From NCBI GenBank assembly GCA_038240335.1, contig JBBSDV010000032.1, positions 1 through 20,118 on the forward strand: a stretch of 20,118 bases of DNA, written 5' to 3'. The stretch comes from JBBSDV01 sp038240335 (GTDB lineage Bacteria; Chloroflexota; Dehalococcoidia; DSTF01; JACRBR01). Below the pieces are notes generated by a model, which saw nothing but the letters and a program-made list of their open reading frames with translations, was not told the DNA's origin and made no database searches. Both the position numbers and the translations under genes were made by a program. Of this stretch, positions 6,675 through 15,191 are shown one piece after another (position 1 is the first letter of the stretch; every line of letters starts with the position of its first letter).

Positions 6675-7217
6675 TCAATCGATCGCCGGTGCGCGCGTAC
6701 ATCCACCGCTGGCGCCGTCGAGACGCACTTCGCCACAGATCAGAGTCTTCGTGTTGACGACGAGCCCGTCGGCCGTACTCGCAATCGGGAAGCGATCGAG
6801 GTCACGCGGCGCAGGCCCGAAGAGCCGCTTGCCCGAGATGTCGAACCTCGACGCTGTGCAGTCACCGATGAAGATGCCGACGACCGTTGTCTGCGACTGG
6901 ACGTTTGGCCCAACCTCCTGCTGCGCCGCTCCGTCCCAGTGCACAGTGCACCCTTGCTCGCGGAGGTGCGGATCAGCGGTGTACAACGCGAGGAACTGTC
7001 CCTCCTGCGGTTCCGTGATGCAGAAATGCTGGACAGCGACACAGAACGGCGTACGCATCAGCTCGCCCGGAGCTACGAGCGGCCGTACATGCACAAGCTC
7101 TCCGCGCGAGCCCGCACCATCCTCCTCGCCGCGCACGACGAGCGTGATCGTCGAACCCACCGCGCCGCCTGCGATCGCGACCGCGGCGAGGAGGATGATG
7201 ACCGTTCGTGTACGCAT
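6675..7217 (-). CDS. Membrane-anchored Rieske-fold protein with degenerate iron-sulfur site
   Basis: From the ATG at 7217 the protein has 180 residues: a membrane or signal-anchor segment (about 5-28), then an outside domain. The Rieske signature GPAPRDLDRFPI (134-145), the strand SRFDISGK (123-130) and ADPHLREQGCTVHW (81-94) identify the fold. Box I normally reads CPH; here it is D82-P83-H84. Box II normally reads CPCHGS; here it is G118-D-C-T-A-S123. Three of four cluster ligands are therefore gone, yet C90 and C120, which form the Rieske disulfide in the family, remain. A [2Fe-2S] cluster is unlikely. The open frame extends to 7295, but those residues precede the hydrophobic start of a normal anchor. 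Function is unknown. It is divergent from the ribosomal superoperon. Confidence 0.75.
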   Translation of the reverse strand: MRTRTVIILLAAVAIAGGAVGSTITLVVRGEEDGAGSRGELVHVRPLVAPGELMRTPFCVAVQHFCITEPQEGQFLALYTADPHLREQGCTVHWDGAAQQEVGPNVQSQTTVVGIFIGDCTASRFDISGKRLFGPAPRDLDRFPIASTADGLVVNTKTLICGEVRLDGASGGCTRAPAID

Positions 7218-7349
7218 ACCGGAGCTTATCGAGTATCGGTGACCGCTCGCCTCATTGGCGGTCGTCCTCGGAGCTCGCGTAATGCGCAACGACAAAGAAC
7301 GTAGGGCAGCGTATCCGTTGCCGAATCAACACACGACACTCCGTCCGTC

Positions 7350-7378
7350 TTGACACCATACGGGCGCGTTGATAGCAT
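7350..7378 (+). promoter_or_regulatory. rpsLp: Main promoter of the str-S10-spc superoperon
   Basis: A perfect -35 TTGACA (7350-7355), exactly 17 bp, and -10 TAGCAT (7373-7378) predict a start near 7384-7386. This is the best promoter match I found in the window and the only good one before rpsL, as expected for a highly expressed operon. Confidence 0.65.
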
Positions 7379-7384
7379 CTAGCG

Positions 7385-7417
7385 ATGTATCTGGCATCGG
7401 TGCCGGACGCATTTTGA
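7385..7417 (+). CDS. Possible leaderless leader peptide (10 residues) ahead of rpsL
   Basis: An ATG at 7385 lies 6 nt after the -10 box, the same geometry as the isomerase and CoA-transferase starts, and opens MYLASVPDAF before a TGA at 7415-7417. If transcription starts at the A of this ATG, it would be a leaderless upstream ORF in the ribosomal leader. Its translation could couple ribosome supply to operon expression (inference). A chance ATG at this spot is quite possible. Confidence 0.3.
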   Translation: MYLASVPDAF

Positions 7418-7524
7418 CGCCAGAACTCACATTCAGGTCGGAAGACCCCAAAGTGACAACGGCCGGCATTCGTGGCCACTGACCCTCCCGGGGTGCAGCG
7501 GCTACGCCGGACTGGCTCAGCAAT

Positions 7525-7574
7525 AAGGCTGCCGGCCTTTCGTGTGCCTCGCGCACTCCGCGCTCACGAGGCAC
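7525..7574 (+). promoter_or_regulatory. Two consecutive hairpins in the rpsL leader
   Basis: AAGGC (7525-7529) pairs with GCCTT (7535-7539) over a 5-nt loop. Then GTGCCTCG (7544-7551) pairs perfectly with CGAGGCAC (7567-7574) around a 15-nt loop that has its own GCGC/GCGC potential. No T-run follows, so these look like structured leader elements and not plain terminators. Confidence 0.45.
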
Positions 7575-7601
7575 CCGCGAACCAGCCAGCGACCATTGGG
7601 A

Positions 7602-7627
7602 ACCGTGGCATCACCTGATGCGGTGGT
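7602..7627 (+). promoter_or_regulatory. Stable hairpin close to the rpsL ribosome binding site
   Basis: The arms 7602-7613 and 7616-7627 form an almost continuous helix around a small loop. Its core GCATCA / TGATGC is perfect, two G-U pairs occur lower down, and one G-G mismatch interrupts it. It ends 15 nt before the AGGGAG site, so it could affect rpsL translation or be a ribosomal-protein target (inference). Confidence 0.45.
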
Positions 7628-7654
7628 GCGAAACGAAAGCGTAGGGAGTCGGAC

Positions 7655-8065
7655 GTGCCGACGATCAGTCAACTCGTGCGCAAAGGCCGCAAGGCCGCGA
7701 TCAAGAAGACGAAGGCGCCCGCCCTTCGCTATACCTACAACTCGCTGAAAAACCGCACCGTGCGCGGCAAGGGCTCGCCACAGAAGCGCGGTGTCTGCAC
7801 GCAGGTCCGCACAATGACGCCGAAGAAGCCGAACTCGGCGCTCCGCAAGATCGCCCGCGTTCGGCTCACGAATGGCATTGAGGTTACGGCATACATTCCC
7901 GGTGAGGGACATTCCCTGCAAGAGCACTCCGTTGTCCTCATTCGGGGCGGCAAGGTGAAGGATCTTCCGGGCGTGCGCTATCACATCATCCGCGGGGCCC
8001 TCGACGCGCAGGGCGTCGCGAACCGCAAGCGCGGCCGCAGCAAGTACGGAACACGCAAGACCTAG
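7655..8065 (+). CDS. rpsL: Small ribosomal subunit protein uS12
   Basis: uS12 sits at the decoding centre of the 30S subunit and helps check codon-anticodon pairing. The 136-residue sequence has the family N-terminus MPTISQLVRKGR and the loop TPKKPNSALRK, with wild-type lysines where streptomycin-resistance changes usually fall. It also has GRGALD-region and KDLPGVRYH blocks; the aspartate of KDLPG is the site methylthiolated in many bacteria. The start is GTG at 7655, 6 nt after AGGGAG (7643-7648). It is the first gene of the superoperon and follows a long structured leader. Confidence 0.97.
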   Translation: MPTISQLVRKGRKAAIKKTKAPALRYTYNSLKNRTVRGKGSPQKRGVCTQVRTMTPKKPNSALRKIARVRLTNGIEVTAYIPGEGHSLQEHSVVLIRGGKVKDLPGVRYHIIRGALDAQGVANRKRGRSKYGTRKT

Positions 8066-8104
8066 AGTCGCGGCGCTGCGGCGCACATCAAGTGGAGAAG
8101 AGCG

Positions 8105-8575
8105 ATGCCGAGACGAGCCAAGATCGTAAAGCGTGAGATTCTGCCCGACGGCAAGTACGGGAGCCGCACGGTCACGATGTTCGTGAACAAGCTGATGGAG
8201 CGCGGCAAGAAGAGCACCGCCGAGCGCATCATGTACGCCGCGATGGAGCGCGTCGAGACGACGACGCGCAAGCCTGCGATCGACACGTTCGACCAGGCGA
8301 TCCGCAACTCGACGCCGACGATCGAAGTGAAGCCGCGACGCGTCGGCGGCGCAACGTACCAGGTGCCCGTCGACATCCGCGCCGAACGCCGCATGGCACT
8401 GGCGATCCGCTGGCTGCTCAAGTCGGCGCGCTCGCGCGGCAGCCGCTCGATGGCCGAGCGTCTCTCGGCGGAGCTGATGGATGCGGCGACCGGCCAGGGT
8501 GCGACGATCAAGAAGAAGGACGACACGCACCGCATGGCCGAGGCGAACCGCGCCTTCGTCCATTATCGGTGGTAA
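8105..8575 (+). CDS. rpsG: Small ribosomal subunit protein uS7
   Basis: uS7 nucleates assembly of the 30S head by binding the 3' major domain of 16S rRNA and lies near the E site. The 156 residues match the bacterial family length. Family blocks include MPRRAKIVKREILPDGKYGS at the start, the FVNKLMERGKKSTAERI helix and ATYQVPVDIRAERR near the middle, ending HYRW. The ATG at 8105 has GGAG 7 nt upstream. In E. coli S7 represses this operon by binding the rpsL-rpsG spacer. Here that spacer is only 39 nt and shows no strong hairpin, so any control may use another site. Confidence 0.97.
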   Translation: MPRRAKIVKREILPDGKYGSRTVTMFVNKLMERGKKSTAERIMYAAMERVETTTRKPAIDTFDQAIRNSTPTIEVKPRRVGGATYQVPVDIRAERRMALAIRWLLKSARSRGSRSMAERLSAELMDAATGQGATIKKKDDTHRMAEANRAFVHYRW

Positions 8576-8587
8576 ACAGCTGAATGG

Positions 8588-8635
8588 ATCCGCCTCGCGC
8601 GGATGAACCGCCGGCGACGGACCGTCACCGGCGGT
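8588..8635 (+). promoter_or_regulatory. Two hairpins in the rpsG-fusA spacer
   Basis: ATCCGC (8588-8593) pairs with GCGGAT (8599-8604) over a 5-nt loop. Next, ACCGCCGG (8607-8614) pairs perfectly with CCGGCGGT (8628-8635), and inside it GACG (8616-8619) pairs with CGTC (8623-8626), giving about 12 bp broken by a 1x1 C-A mismatch. The sequence GATCTTT follows, too few T for a clear terminator. An attenuator, RNA-processing site or protein target is possible. Confidence 0.5.
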
Positions 8636-8726
8636 GATCTTTGCCAGGGAGATATCGGCCAGCGAGCGTTCGGGACGAAAGCCGGAGCGCAGCGGCCACG
8701 GCGACAGTCGGGAAACCAAGGGACAC

Positions 8727-10841
<2,115 letters not shown>

Positions 10842-10846
10842 CTGAT

Positions 10847-10870
10847 ACGGGCGCAGTACGCTGCGCCCGT
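10847..10870 (+). promoter_or_regulatory. Perfect 10-bp hairpin just after fusA
   Basis: Arms ACGGGCGCAG (10847-10856) and CTGCGCCCGT (10861-10870) pair without mismatch around the tetraloop TACG. It begins 5 nt after the fusA stop codon. No T-run follows, so it is not a standard intrinsic terminator, but it may stabilise the fusA 3' end or cause partial attenuation. Confidence 0.55.
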
Positions 10871-10910
10871 GACCACGTCGGTGCAATACAGGCGCCGGGA
10901 AAACGTAGAC

Positions 10911-10926
10911 GCGCAGGATGCTGCGC
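10911..10926 (+). promoter_or_regulatory. Second hairpin abutting the rpsJ ribosome binding site
   Basis: GCGCAG (10911-10916) pairs with CTGCGC (10921-10926) over loop GATG, directly before AAGAAGG (10927-10933) and the rpsJ ATG at 10940. The arms repeat those inside the hairpin 60 nt upstream, so the two can also pair with each other in alternative folds. Confidence 0.5.
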
Positions 10927-10939
10927 AAGAAGGCAGTGT

Positions 10940-11248
<309 letters not shown>

Positions 11249-11258
11249 GGGACGGGCG

Positions 11259-11912
11259 ATGCCACTCGAAGGACTGCTCGGACGCAAACTCGGGATGACC
11301 CAAATCTTCGACGCCAACGGCCACATTCATGCGGTCACGGTCGTCGAAGCGGGTCCGGTCGTCGTCACGCAAGTGAAGACGGCTGCGAAGGACGGCTACG
11401 AGGCCGTGCAGGTCGGCTACGGCGTCAAGAAGCACATCAACAAGCCGATGCGCGGCCACCTCAAGAAGCTCGGCGACTTCCGCCGGCTGCGCGAGTTCCG
11501 CGCTGTCGGCGATGGTGAGCACAACGTTGGTGACAAGATCGGCCTCGAGCTGTTCAGCGAGGGTGACCTTGTCGACGTCACGGGCACGTCGCGAGGGCGC
11601 GGATTCGCCGGTGGCGTGCGGATGCACAACTTCCGCGGGGGCCCGAAGACGCACGGTCAGTCGGACCGGCATCGCGCTCCCGGATCAATCGGTTCCGGCA
11701 CGACGCCTGGTCGCGTCTACAAAGGACAGCGCATGGCGACCCACATGGGTGCCATCCAGGTGACGTCGCGCAACCTGCGCGTCATCGCAAAGGACGAAGG
11801 CAAGGGACTGCTGCTGATCGAAGGCGCGGTTCCCGGGGCCACGAACGGCACGGTCCGCGTGCGCCGCTCGCTCAAGCAGAAGCAGAAGTCAACGCAAAAG
11901 ACAGCGAAGTAA
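11259..11912 (+). CDS. rplC: Large ribosomal subunit protein uL3
   Basis: uL3 is an early-binding 50S protein whose long loop reaches the peptidyl-transferase centre. At 217 residues it is close to the family norm. Visible blocks are LLGRKLGMTQIF near the start, TGTSRGRGFAGG in the middle and HGQSDRHRAPGSIG; the glutamine in this last block is methylated in E. coli. The C-terminus is basic (LKQKQKSTQKTAK). AAGGGA lies 6 nt before the ATG and overlaps the rpsJ stop codon, so the two genes are tightly linked. Confidence 0.97.
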   Translation: MPLEGLLGRKLGMTQIFDANGHIHAVTVVEAGPVVVTQVKTAAKDGYEAVQVGYGVKKHINKPMRGHLKKLGDFRRLREFRAVGDGEHNVGDKIGLELFSEGDLVDVTGTSRGRGFAGGVRMHNFRGGPKTHGQSDRHRAPGSIGSGTTPGRVYKGQRMATHMGAIQVTSRNLRVIAKDEGKGLLLIEGAVPGATNGTVRVRRSLKQKQKSTQKTAK

Positions 11913-11914
11913 CG

Positions 11915-12583
11915 ATGAAACTGAACGTCCACGACGCCGCCGGCAAGGAACTCGAAGCGATCGACGTCGATGACGCCGTGTTCGGAATCGAGCCGAACAT
12001 TCCCGTCGTCCACCAGGCATTCCTTGCGACGATGGCGAATCGGCGCGTCGGCAGCGCGAATACGAAGACGCGCGGCGAAGTCCACGGCTCCACACGCAAG
12101 ATCCGTCGCCAGAAGGGCAACGGTGCGTCGCGCCAGGGCTCGATCGGCGCGCCGCAGCACCGGCACGGAGGCATCGTGTTCGGCCCGCGCGTCCGCAAGT
12201 ACACCAAGGACCTGCCGAAGCAGATGCGCCGGTTGGCGATCCGCTCGGTGCTTTCGGCGAAGGCCGCCGATGGCTCGTTGCGCATCGTGCAGGATCTTAC
12301 CGTGACGGCGCCGAGCACGAAGGTGATGGCCGGCGTCATCAAGGCGATGGGCTTCGAGCGTTCGGTGCTCGTCGTTACGGCTGCGAGCGAAAGGCACGTC
12401 CGGGCAAGCGCGCGCAATCTTCCGAAGGTGAGCCTGCTGCCCGCGTCGCACCTCAACGTCGCCGACATGCTGTCGGCGCAAGGCCTGCTAATGACGGTCG
12501 ATGCGGTGCGTGGCGCAGAAGCGCTGTGGGGTGGCGAGCGCGTGAAGCCGCGTCGCGTCGCCGCGGTCGGGACGGAGGCTTAG
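11915..12583 (+). CDS. rplD: Large ribosomal subunit protein uL4
   Basis: uL4 is a 50S assembly protein whose extended loop lines the exit tunnel next to uL22. In E. coli it also represses the S10 operon through the leader. The 222 residues include the tunnel loop (about 45-95), with TRKIRRQKGNGASRQGS and the HRHGGIVFGPRVR segment. The domain ends in a Rossmann-like region with NVADML. The gene begins 2 nt after the rplC stop, and its ribosome binding site is weak, which suggests translational coupling. Whether it autoregulates here cannot be seen. Confidence 0.96.
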   Translation: MKLNVHDAAGKELEAIDVDDAVFGIEPNIPVVHQAFLATMANRRVGSANTKTRGEVHGSTRKIRRQKGNGASRQGSIGAPQHRHGGIVFGPRVRKYTKDLPKQMRRLAIRSVLSAKAADGSLRIVQDLTVTAPSTKVMAGVIKAMGFERSVLVVTAASERHVRASARNLPKVSLLPASHLNVADMLSAQGLLMTVDAVRGAEALWGGERVKPRRVAAVGTEA

Positions 12584-12586
12584 CGC

Positions 12587-12883
12587 ATGCCCAAGCAACT
12601 CAACGCCTACGGCATCATCCTGCGGCCGCTGATTACGGAGAAGGCGCAGATCATGGTGGCCCAAAACAAGTACGCCTTCGAGGTGGACCTGCGCGCCAAC
12701 AAGATGCAGATCAAGGAAGCGATCGAGGTCGCCTTCAGCGTCAAGGTGAAGGAAGTCAACACCGCGACCATGAAGGGTAAGCGCCGCCGCTACGGCCGCG
12801 CCGTCACGAAGCGCCCTGACTGGAAGAAGGCAATGGTAACGCTCGCACCCGGCGAGAAAATCGAACTGTTCGAGGGCGTGTAA
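12587..12883 (+). CDS. rplW: Large ribosomal subunit protein uL23
   Basis: uL23 lies at the exit of the peptide tunnel and is the docking site for trigger factor and signal recognition particle. The 98-residue sequence has the family start YGIILRPLITEKA (8-20), then KYAFEVDLRANKMQIKEAIE and the basic KGKRRRYGR loop. The conserved trigger-factor glutamate is probably in the FEVD or VKEVN region; I cannot assign it with certainty. GGAGG (12574-12578) lies 8 nt before the ATG, inside the rplD end. Confidence 0.96.
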   Translation: MPKQLNAYGIILRPLITEKAQIMVAQNKYAFEVDLRANKMQIKEAIEVAFSVKVKEVNTATMKGKRRRYGRAVTKRPDWKKAMVTLAPGEKIELFEGV

Positions 12884-12886
12884 GCA

Positions 12887-13714
12887 ATGGCAGTCAAGCA
12901 ATTCAAACCAACGTCGCCCGGCCGTCGTGGCATGTCCGGCTTCACCTTCGAGGAGATCACGAAGAAGAAGCCGGAGAAGTCGCTGCTCGCCACGCGCAAG
13001 CGCATGTCGGGCCGCAACAACCAGGGCAAGATCACCGTTCGTCACCGCGGCGGCGGTCCGAAGCGGCGCATCCGCATCGTCGACTTCAAGCGCGACAAAA
13101 TCGGCGTCCCCGGCCGTGTCAGCGCGATCGAATACGATCCCGGCCGCTCGGCGCGCATCGCACTCGTCGCCTATCGCGACGGCGAGAAGCGCTACATCGT
13201 CGCGCCGGTCAGCCTCAAGGTGAACGACATGGTCCAGTCGGGGCCGGACTCGGATGTGAAGCCCGGCAACACACTGCCGCTGCAGAACATGCCGAACGGC
13301 ACGGTGATCCACAACATCGAGCTCATCCCCGGGCGCGGCGGCCAGATCGTCCGCAGCGCCGGCACCTCCGCGCAGCTGATGGCGAAGGAAGGCGAGTATA
13401 CGCTCGTGCGCCTTCCGTCTGGCGAGATGCGGCGCGTGCTCTCTCGCTGCCAGGCGACCGTCGGCCAAGTTGGCAACGTCGAGAACAGCCTGATCAAGCT
13501 CGGCAAGGCCGGGCGCACCCGGCACCGCCGCCGCCGGCCGCAGGTGCGCGGCGTCGTCATGAACCCGAACGACCACCCGCACGGCGGTGGTGAGGGCAAG
13601 GCGCCGATCGGCATGCCGAGCCCGAAGTCGCCGTGGGGCAAGCCGACGCTCGGCAAGCGCACGCGCGGCAAGAAGCCTTCGGATCAATTCATCGTCCGGC
13701 GAAGGAAGGCGTAG
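12887..13714 (+). CDS. rplB: Large ribosomal subunit protein uL2
   Basis: uL2 is needed for subunit joining and lies near the peptidyl-transferase centre. At 275 residues it has standard length. The N-terminus KQFKPTSPGRRGMSG and the block HRGGGPKRRIRIVDFKRD are typical. The family signature MNPNDHPHGGGEG (225-237) contains H230, equivalent to the E. coli histidine studied for peptidyl transfer. The basic tail KRTRGKKPSDQFIVRRRK is also normal. It starts 3 nt after the rplW stop. Confidence 0.97.
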   Translation: MAVKQFKPTSPGRRGMSGFTFEEITKKKPEKSLLATRKRMSGRNNQGKITVRHRGGGPKRRIRIVDFKRDKIGVPGRVSAIEYDPGRSARIALVAYRDGEKRYIVAPVSLKVNDMVQSGPDSDVKPGNTLPLQNMPNGTVIHNIELIPGRGGQIVRSAGTSAQLMAKEGEYTLVRLPSGEMRRVLSRCQATVGQVGNVENSLIKLGKAGRTRHRRRRPQVRGVVMNPNDHPHGGGEGKAPIGMPSPKSPWGKPTLGKRTRGKKPSDQFIVRRRKA

Positions 13715-13717
13715 CGA

Positions 13718-14008
13718 ATGTCGCGTTCAATCAAGAAGGGGCCGTTTATCGACCCCAAGCTGATGAAGAAGGTCGAAGTCGTCAAGCGCACGAATGCGCG
13801 CACCGTGATCCGCACCTGGTCGCGCGCATCGACGATCCTGCCCGAGATGGTCGGGATGACGATCGGCGTCCACGACGGCCGCCGGCACGTGCCGATCTTC
13901 GTGTCGGAGAACATGGTCGGCCACAAGCTCGGCGAGTTCGCGTTGACGCGGCACTTCCGCGGCCACACGAGCAAGGCCGAGAAGGCGACGCAGCAGCGTG
14001 GCAAGTAA
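13718..14008 (+). CDS. rpsS: Small ribosomal subunit protein uS19
   Basis: uS19 sits in the 30S head with uS13 and contacts the A-site finger and tRNA. The 96-residue sequence has SRSIKKGPFIDPKL at the start, then TWSRASTILPEMVGMTIGVHDG and the family ending GEFALTRHFRGH. AAGGAAGG lies upstream within the end of rplB. The gene follows rplB by 3 nt. Confidence 0.97.
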   Translation: MSRSIKKGPFIDPKLMKKVEVVKRTNARTVIRTWSRASTILPEMVGMTIGVHDGRRHVPIFVSENMVGHKLGEFALTRHFRGHTSKAEKATQQRGK

Positions 14009-14024
14009 GGGTTAGGACAACCAG

Positions 14025-14357
14025 ATGGAAGTCAGCGCCACGGCCAAGTACCTCCCGATCTCCGCGCGCAAGGTGCGGCTGGTGCTCGATCAGCTGCCCG
14101 GCAAGCAGATCGACGAGGCGATGATGATGCTTCGCTTCCTGCCGACGCCGCACGCCCGCGTCGTCGCGAAGGTTGTGAAGTCGGCCGCGGCCAACGCCGA
14201 GAACAACTACGCGCTCGACGTCGCGGATCTGCGCATCAAGCGGGCGTACGCCGGTGAGTCCCGCACCACCAAACGTTTCAAGGCGAAGGCACGCGGGCGC
14301 GCCGCGCCAATCCTGCACCGCACGAGTCACGTGACGGTCGTCGTAGAGGAGGTATAG
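14025..14357 (+). CDS. rplV: Large ribosomal subunit protein uL22
   Basis: uL22 spans the wall of the exit tunnel with a long beta hairpin that forms the constriction with uL4 and is involved in macrolide response. The 110 residues show AKYLPISARKVRLVLDQLPGK (7-27), AAANAENNYALDVADL and the hairpin AKARGRAAPILHRTSHVTVVV. Nothing unusual is seen. The ATG at 14025 follows AGGA by several nt. Confidence 0.97.
   Translation: MEVSATAKYLPISARKVRLVLDQLPGKQIDEAMMMLRFLPTPHARVVAKVVKSAAANAENNYALDVADLRIKRAYAGESRTTKRFKAKARGRAAPILHRTSHVTVVVEEV
14346..14352 (+). promoter_or_regulatory. Strong Shine-Dalgarno site deciding the TTG start of rpsC
   Basis: GAGGAGG lies 6 nt before the TTG at 14359, within the last codons of rplV. 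The strong site and the family sequence MGHKVHPTGFRLG that follows fix the non-ATG start. Confidence 0.75.
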
Positions 14358-14358
14358 G

Positions 14359-15186
14359 TTGGGTCACAAAGTCCACCCGACGGGGTTCCGTCTGGGCGTC
14401 ATCTACGACTGGCAGAGCAAGTGGTACGCCGACAAGAACTATAAGCAGCAGCTGCACGAGGACATCGCGATTCGCCAACGGATCATGGGCGGCGGCAGCG
14501 CCGACGCCGGCATCTCGAAGGTCGAGATCGAGCGCAACGTCAACCAGATGACGGTGACGATCCACACCGCGAAGCCCGGCATCGTTATCGGCCGCAGCGG
14601 CGCCAACGTCGACCTCTTGCGCACCGAACTCGAGAAGACGACGGGGCACCGGGTGCGCGTCAATATCAACGAGATCCGGACGCCGGAGCTCGAGGCTTAC
14701 CTCGTCGCCCGCAGCATCGCCGACCAGCTGCAGCGCCGCGTCGCCTTCCGCCGCGCTATCAAGCAGACGGTGCAGCGCACGATGCAGCGCGGAGCCAAGG
14801 GGATCAAGGTCGTCGCCGCCGGCCGTCTTGGTGGCGCCGAGATGTCGCGCCGCGAGTCTGAGAAGCAGGGGCGCATCCCACTCCACACCCTGCGCGCCGA
14901 CATCGACTTTGGCATAGCGGAGGCGCACACCACATTCGGGCGCATCGGCGTCAAGGTATGGATCTACAAGGGCGACATCATGCCCGCGCCGAGGCGGCCG
15001 CGCGCCGAGAATGACTTCTCGGGTCAAGATGCGGAGCAGCGGGCGGCGCGTCTCAACGGCGATGACACAAGCATGCGAGCGCCGTCGTCGATCGACGTCG
15101 ACGCGGGGGCGATGCCCGTCGCGTCGGGCGGTGAGGCCGCAGGGACAGCGACAGCGTCAGCGCCGGCAGTCGGCGCGAGCGAGTAA
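14359..15186 (+). CDS. rpsC: Small ribosomal subunit protein uS3 with C-terminal extension
   Basis: uS3 lines the mRNA entry channel with uS4 and uS5 and has helicase-related activity there. The conserved core is residues 1-209, with the KH motif IVIGRSGANV (75-84) and the ending RIGVKVWIYKGDIMP. After this comes a tail of about 66 residues that starts basic (PRRPRAENDF) and becomes rich in Ala, Gly, Ser, Asp and Glu, probably unstructured. Total length is 275, against roughly 210-235 in common bacteria. The start codon is TTG, supported by a strong ribosome binding site. Confidence 0.96.
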   Translation: MGHKVHPTGFRLGVIYDWQSKWYADKNYKQQLHEDIAIRQRIMGGGSADAGISKVEIERNVNQMTVTIHTAKPGIVIGRSGANVDLLRTELEKTTGHRVRVNINEIRTPELEAYLVARSIADQLQRRVAFRRAIKQTVQRTMQRGAKGIKVVAAGRLGGAEMSRRESEKQGRIPLHTLRADIDFGIAEAHTTFGRIGVKVWIYKGDIMPAPRRPRAENDFSGQDAEQRAARLNGDDTSMRAPSSIDVDAGAMPVASGGEAAGTATASAPAVGASE

Positions 15187-15191
15187 GAAAG

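Larger units (their letters stand above)
7218..7654. other. Divergent intergenic region and leader of the ribosomal superoperon
   Basis: This 437-bp spacer holds a clear plus-strand promoter, a possible 10-codon upstream ORF and hairpins at 7436-7447 (GGTC/GACC, loop GGAA), 7525-7539, 7544-7574 and 7602-7627. The leader would be about 270 nt. On the minus strand the Rieske-like gene has only weak -10 candidates (TAAGCT at 7228-7223, GATACT at 7237-7232) and no clear -35. I see no tRNA fold. Confidence 0.6.

Noticed and set aside
7218..7295. 26-residue N-terminal extension of the Rieske-like protein
   Set aside because: The MRTRTVIILLAAVAIAG start gives a normal positive-inside membrane anchor; the extension adds unrelated sequence before it.
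7436..7574. tRNA or small RNA gene in the rpsL leader
   Set aside because: The stems do not form a cloverleaf and there is no TTCRA-type T loop or CCA end.
8607..8640. True transcription terminator between rpsG and fusA
   Set aside because: The stem is strong but only a short T-poor tail (GATCTTT) follows, and a full stop here would cut off fusA and the whole S10-spc block, for which I see no new promoter.
8634..8726. Upstream extension of fusA by 31 residues
   Set aside because: The extra residues come from the hairpin-bearing spacer; the family N-terminus and a ribosome binding site fit 8727.
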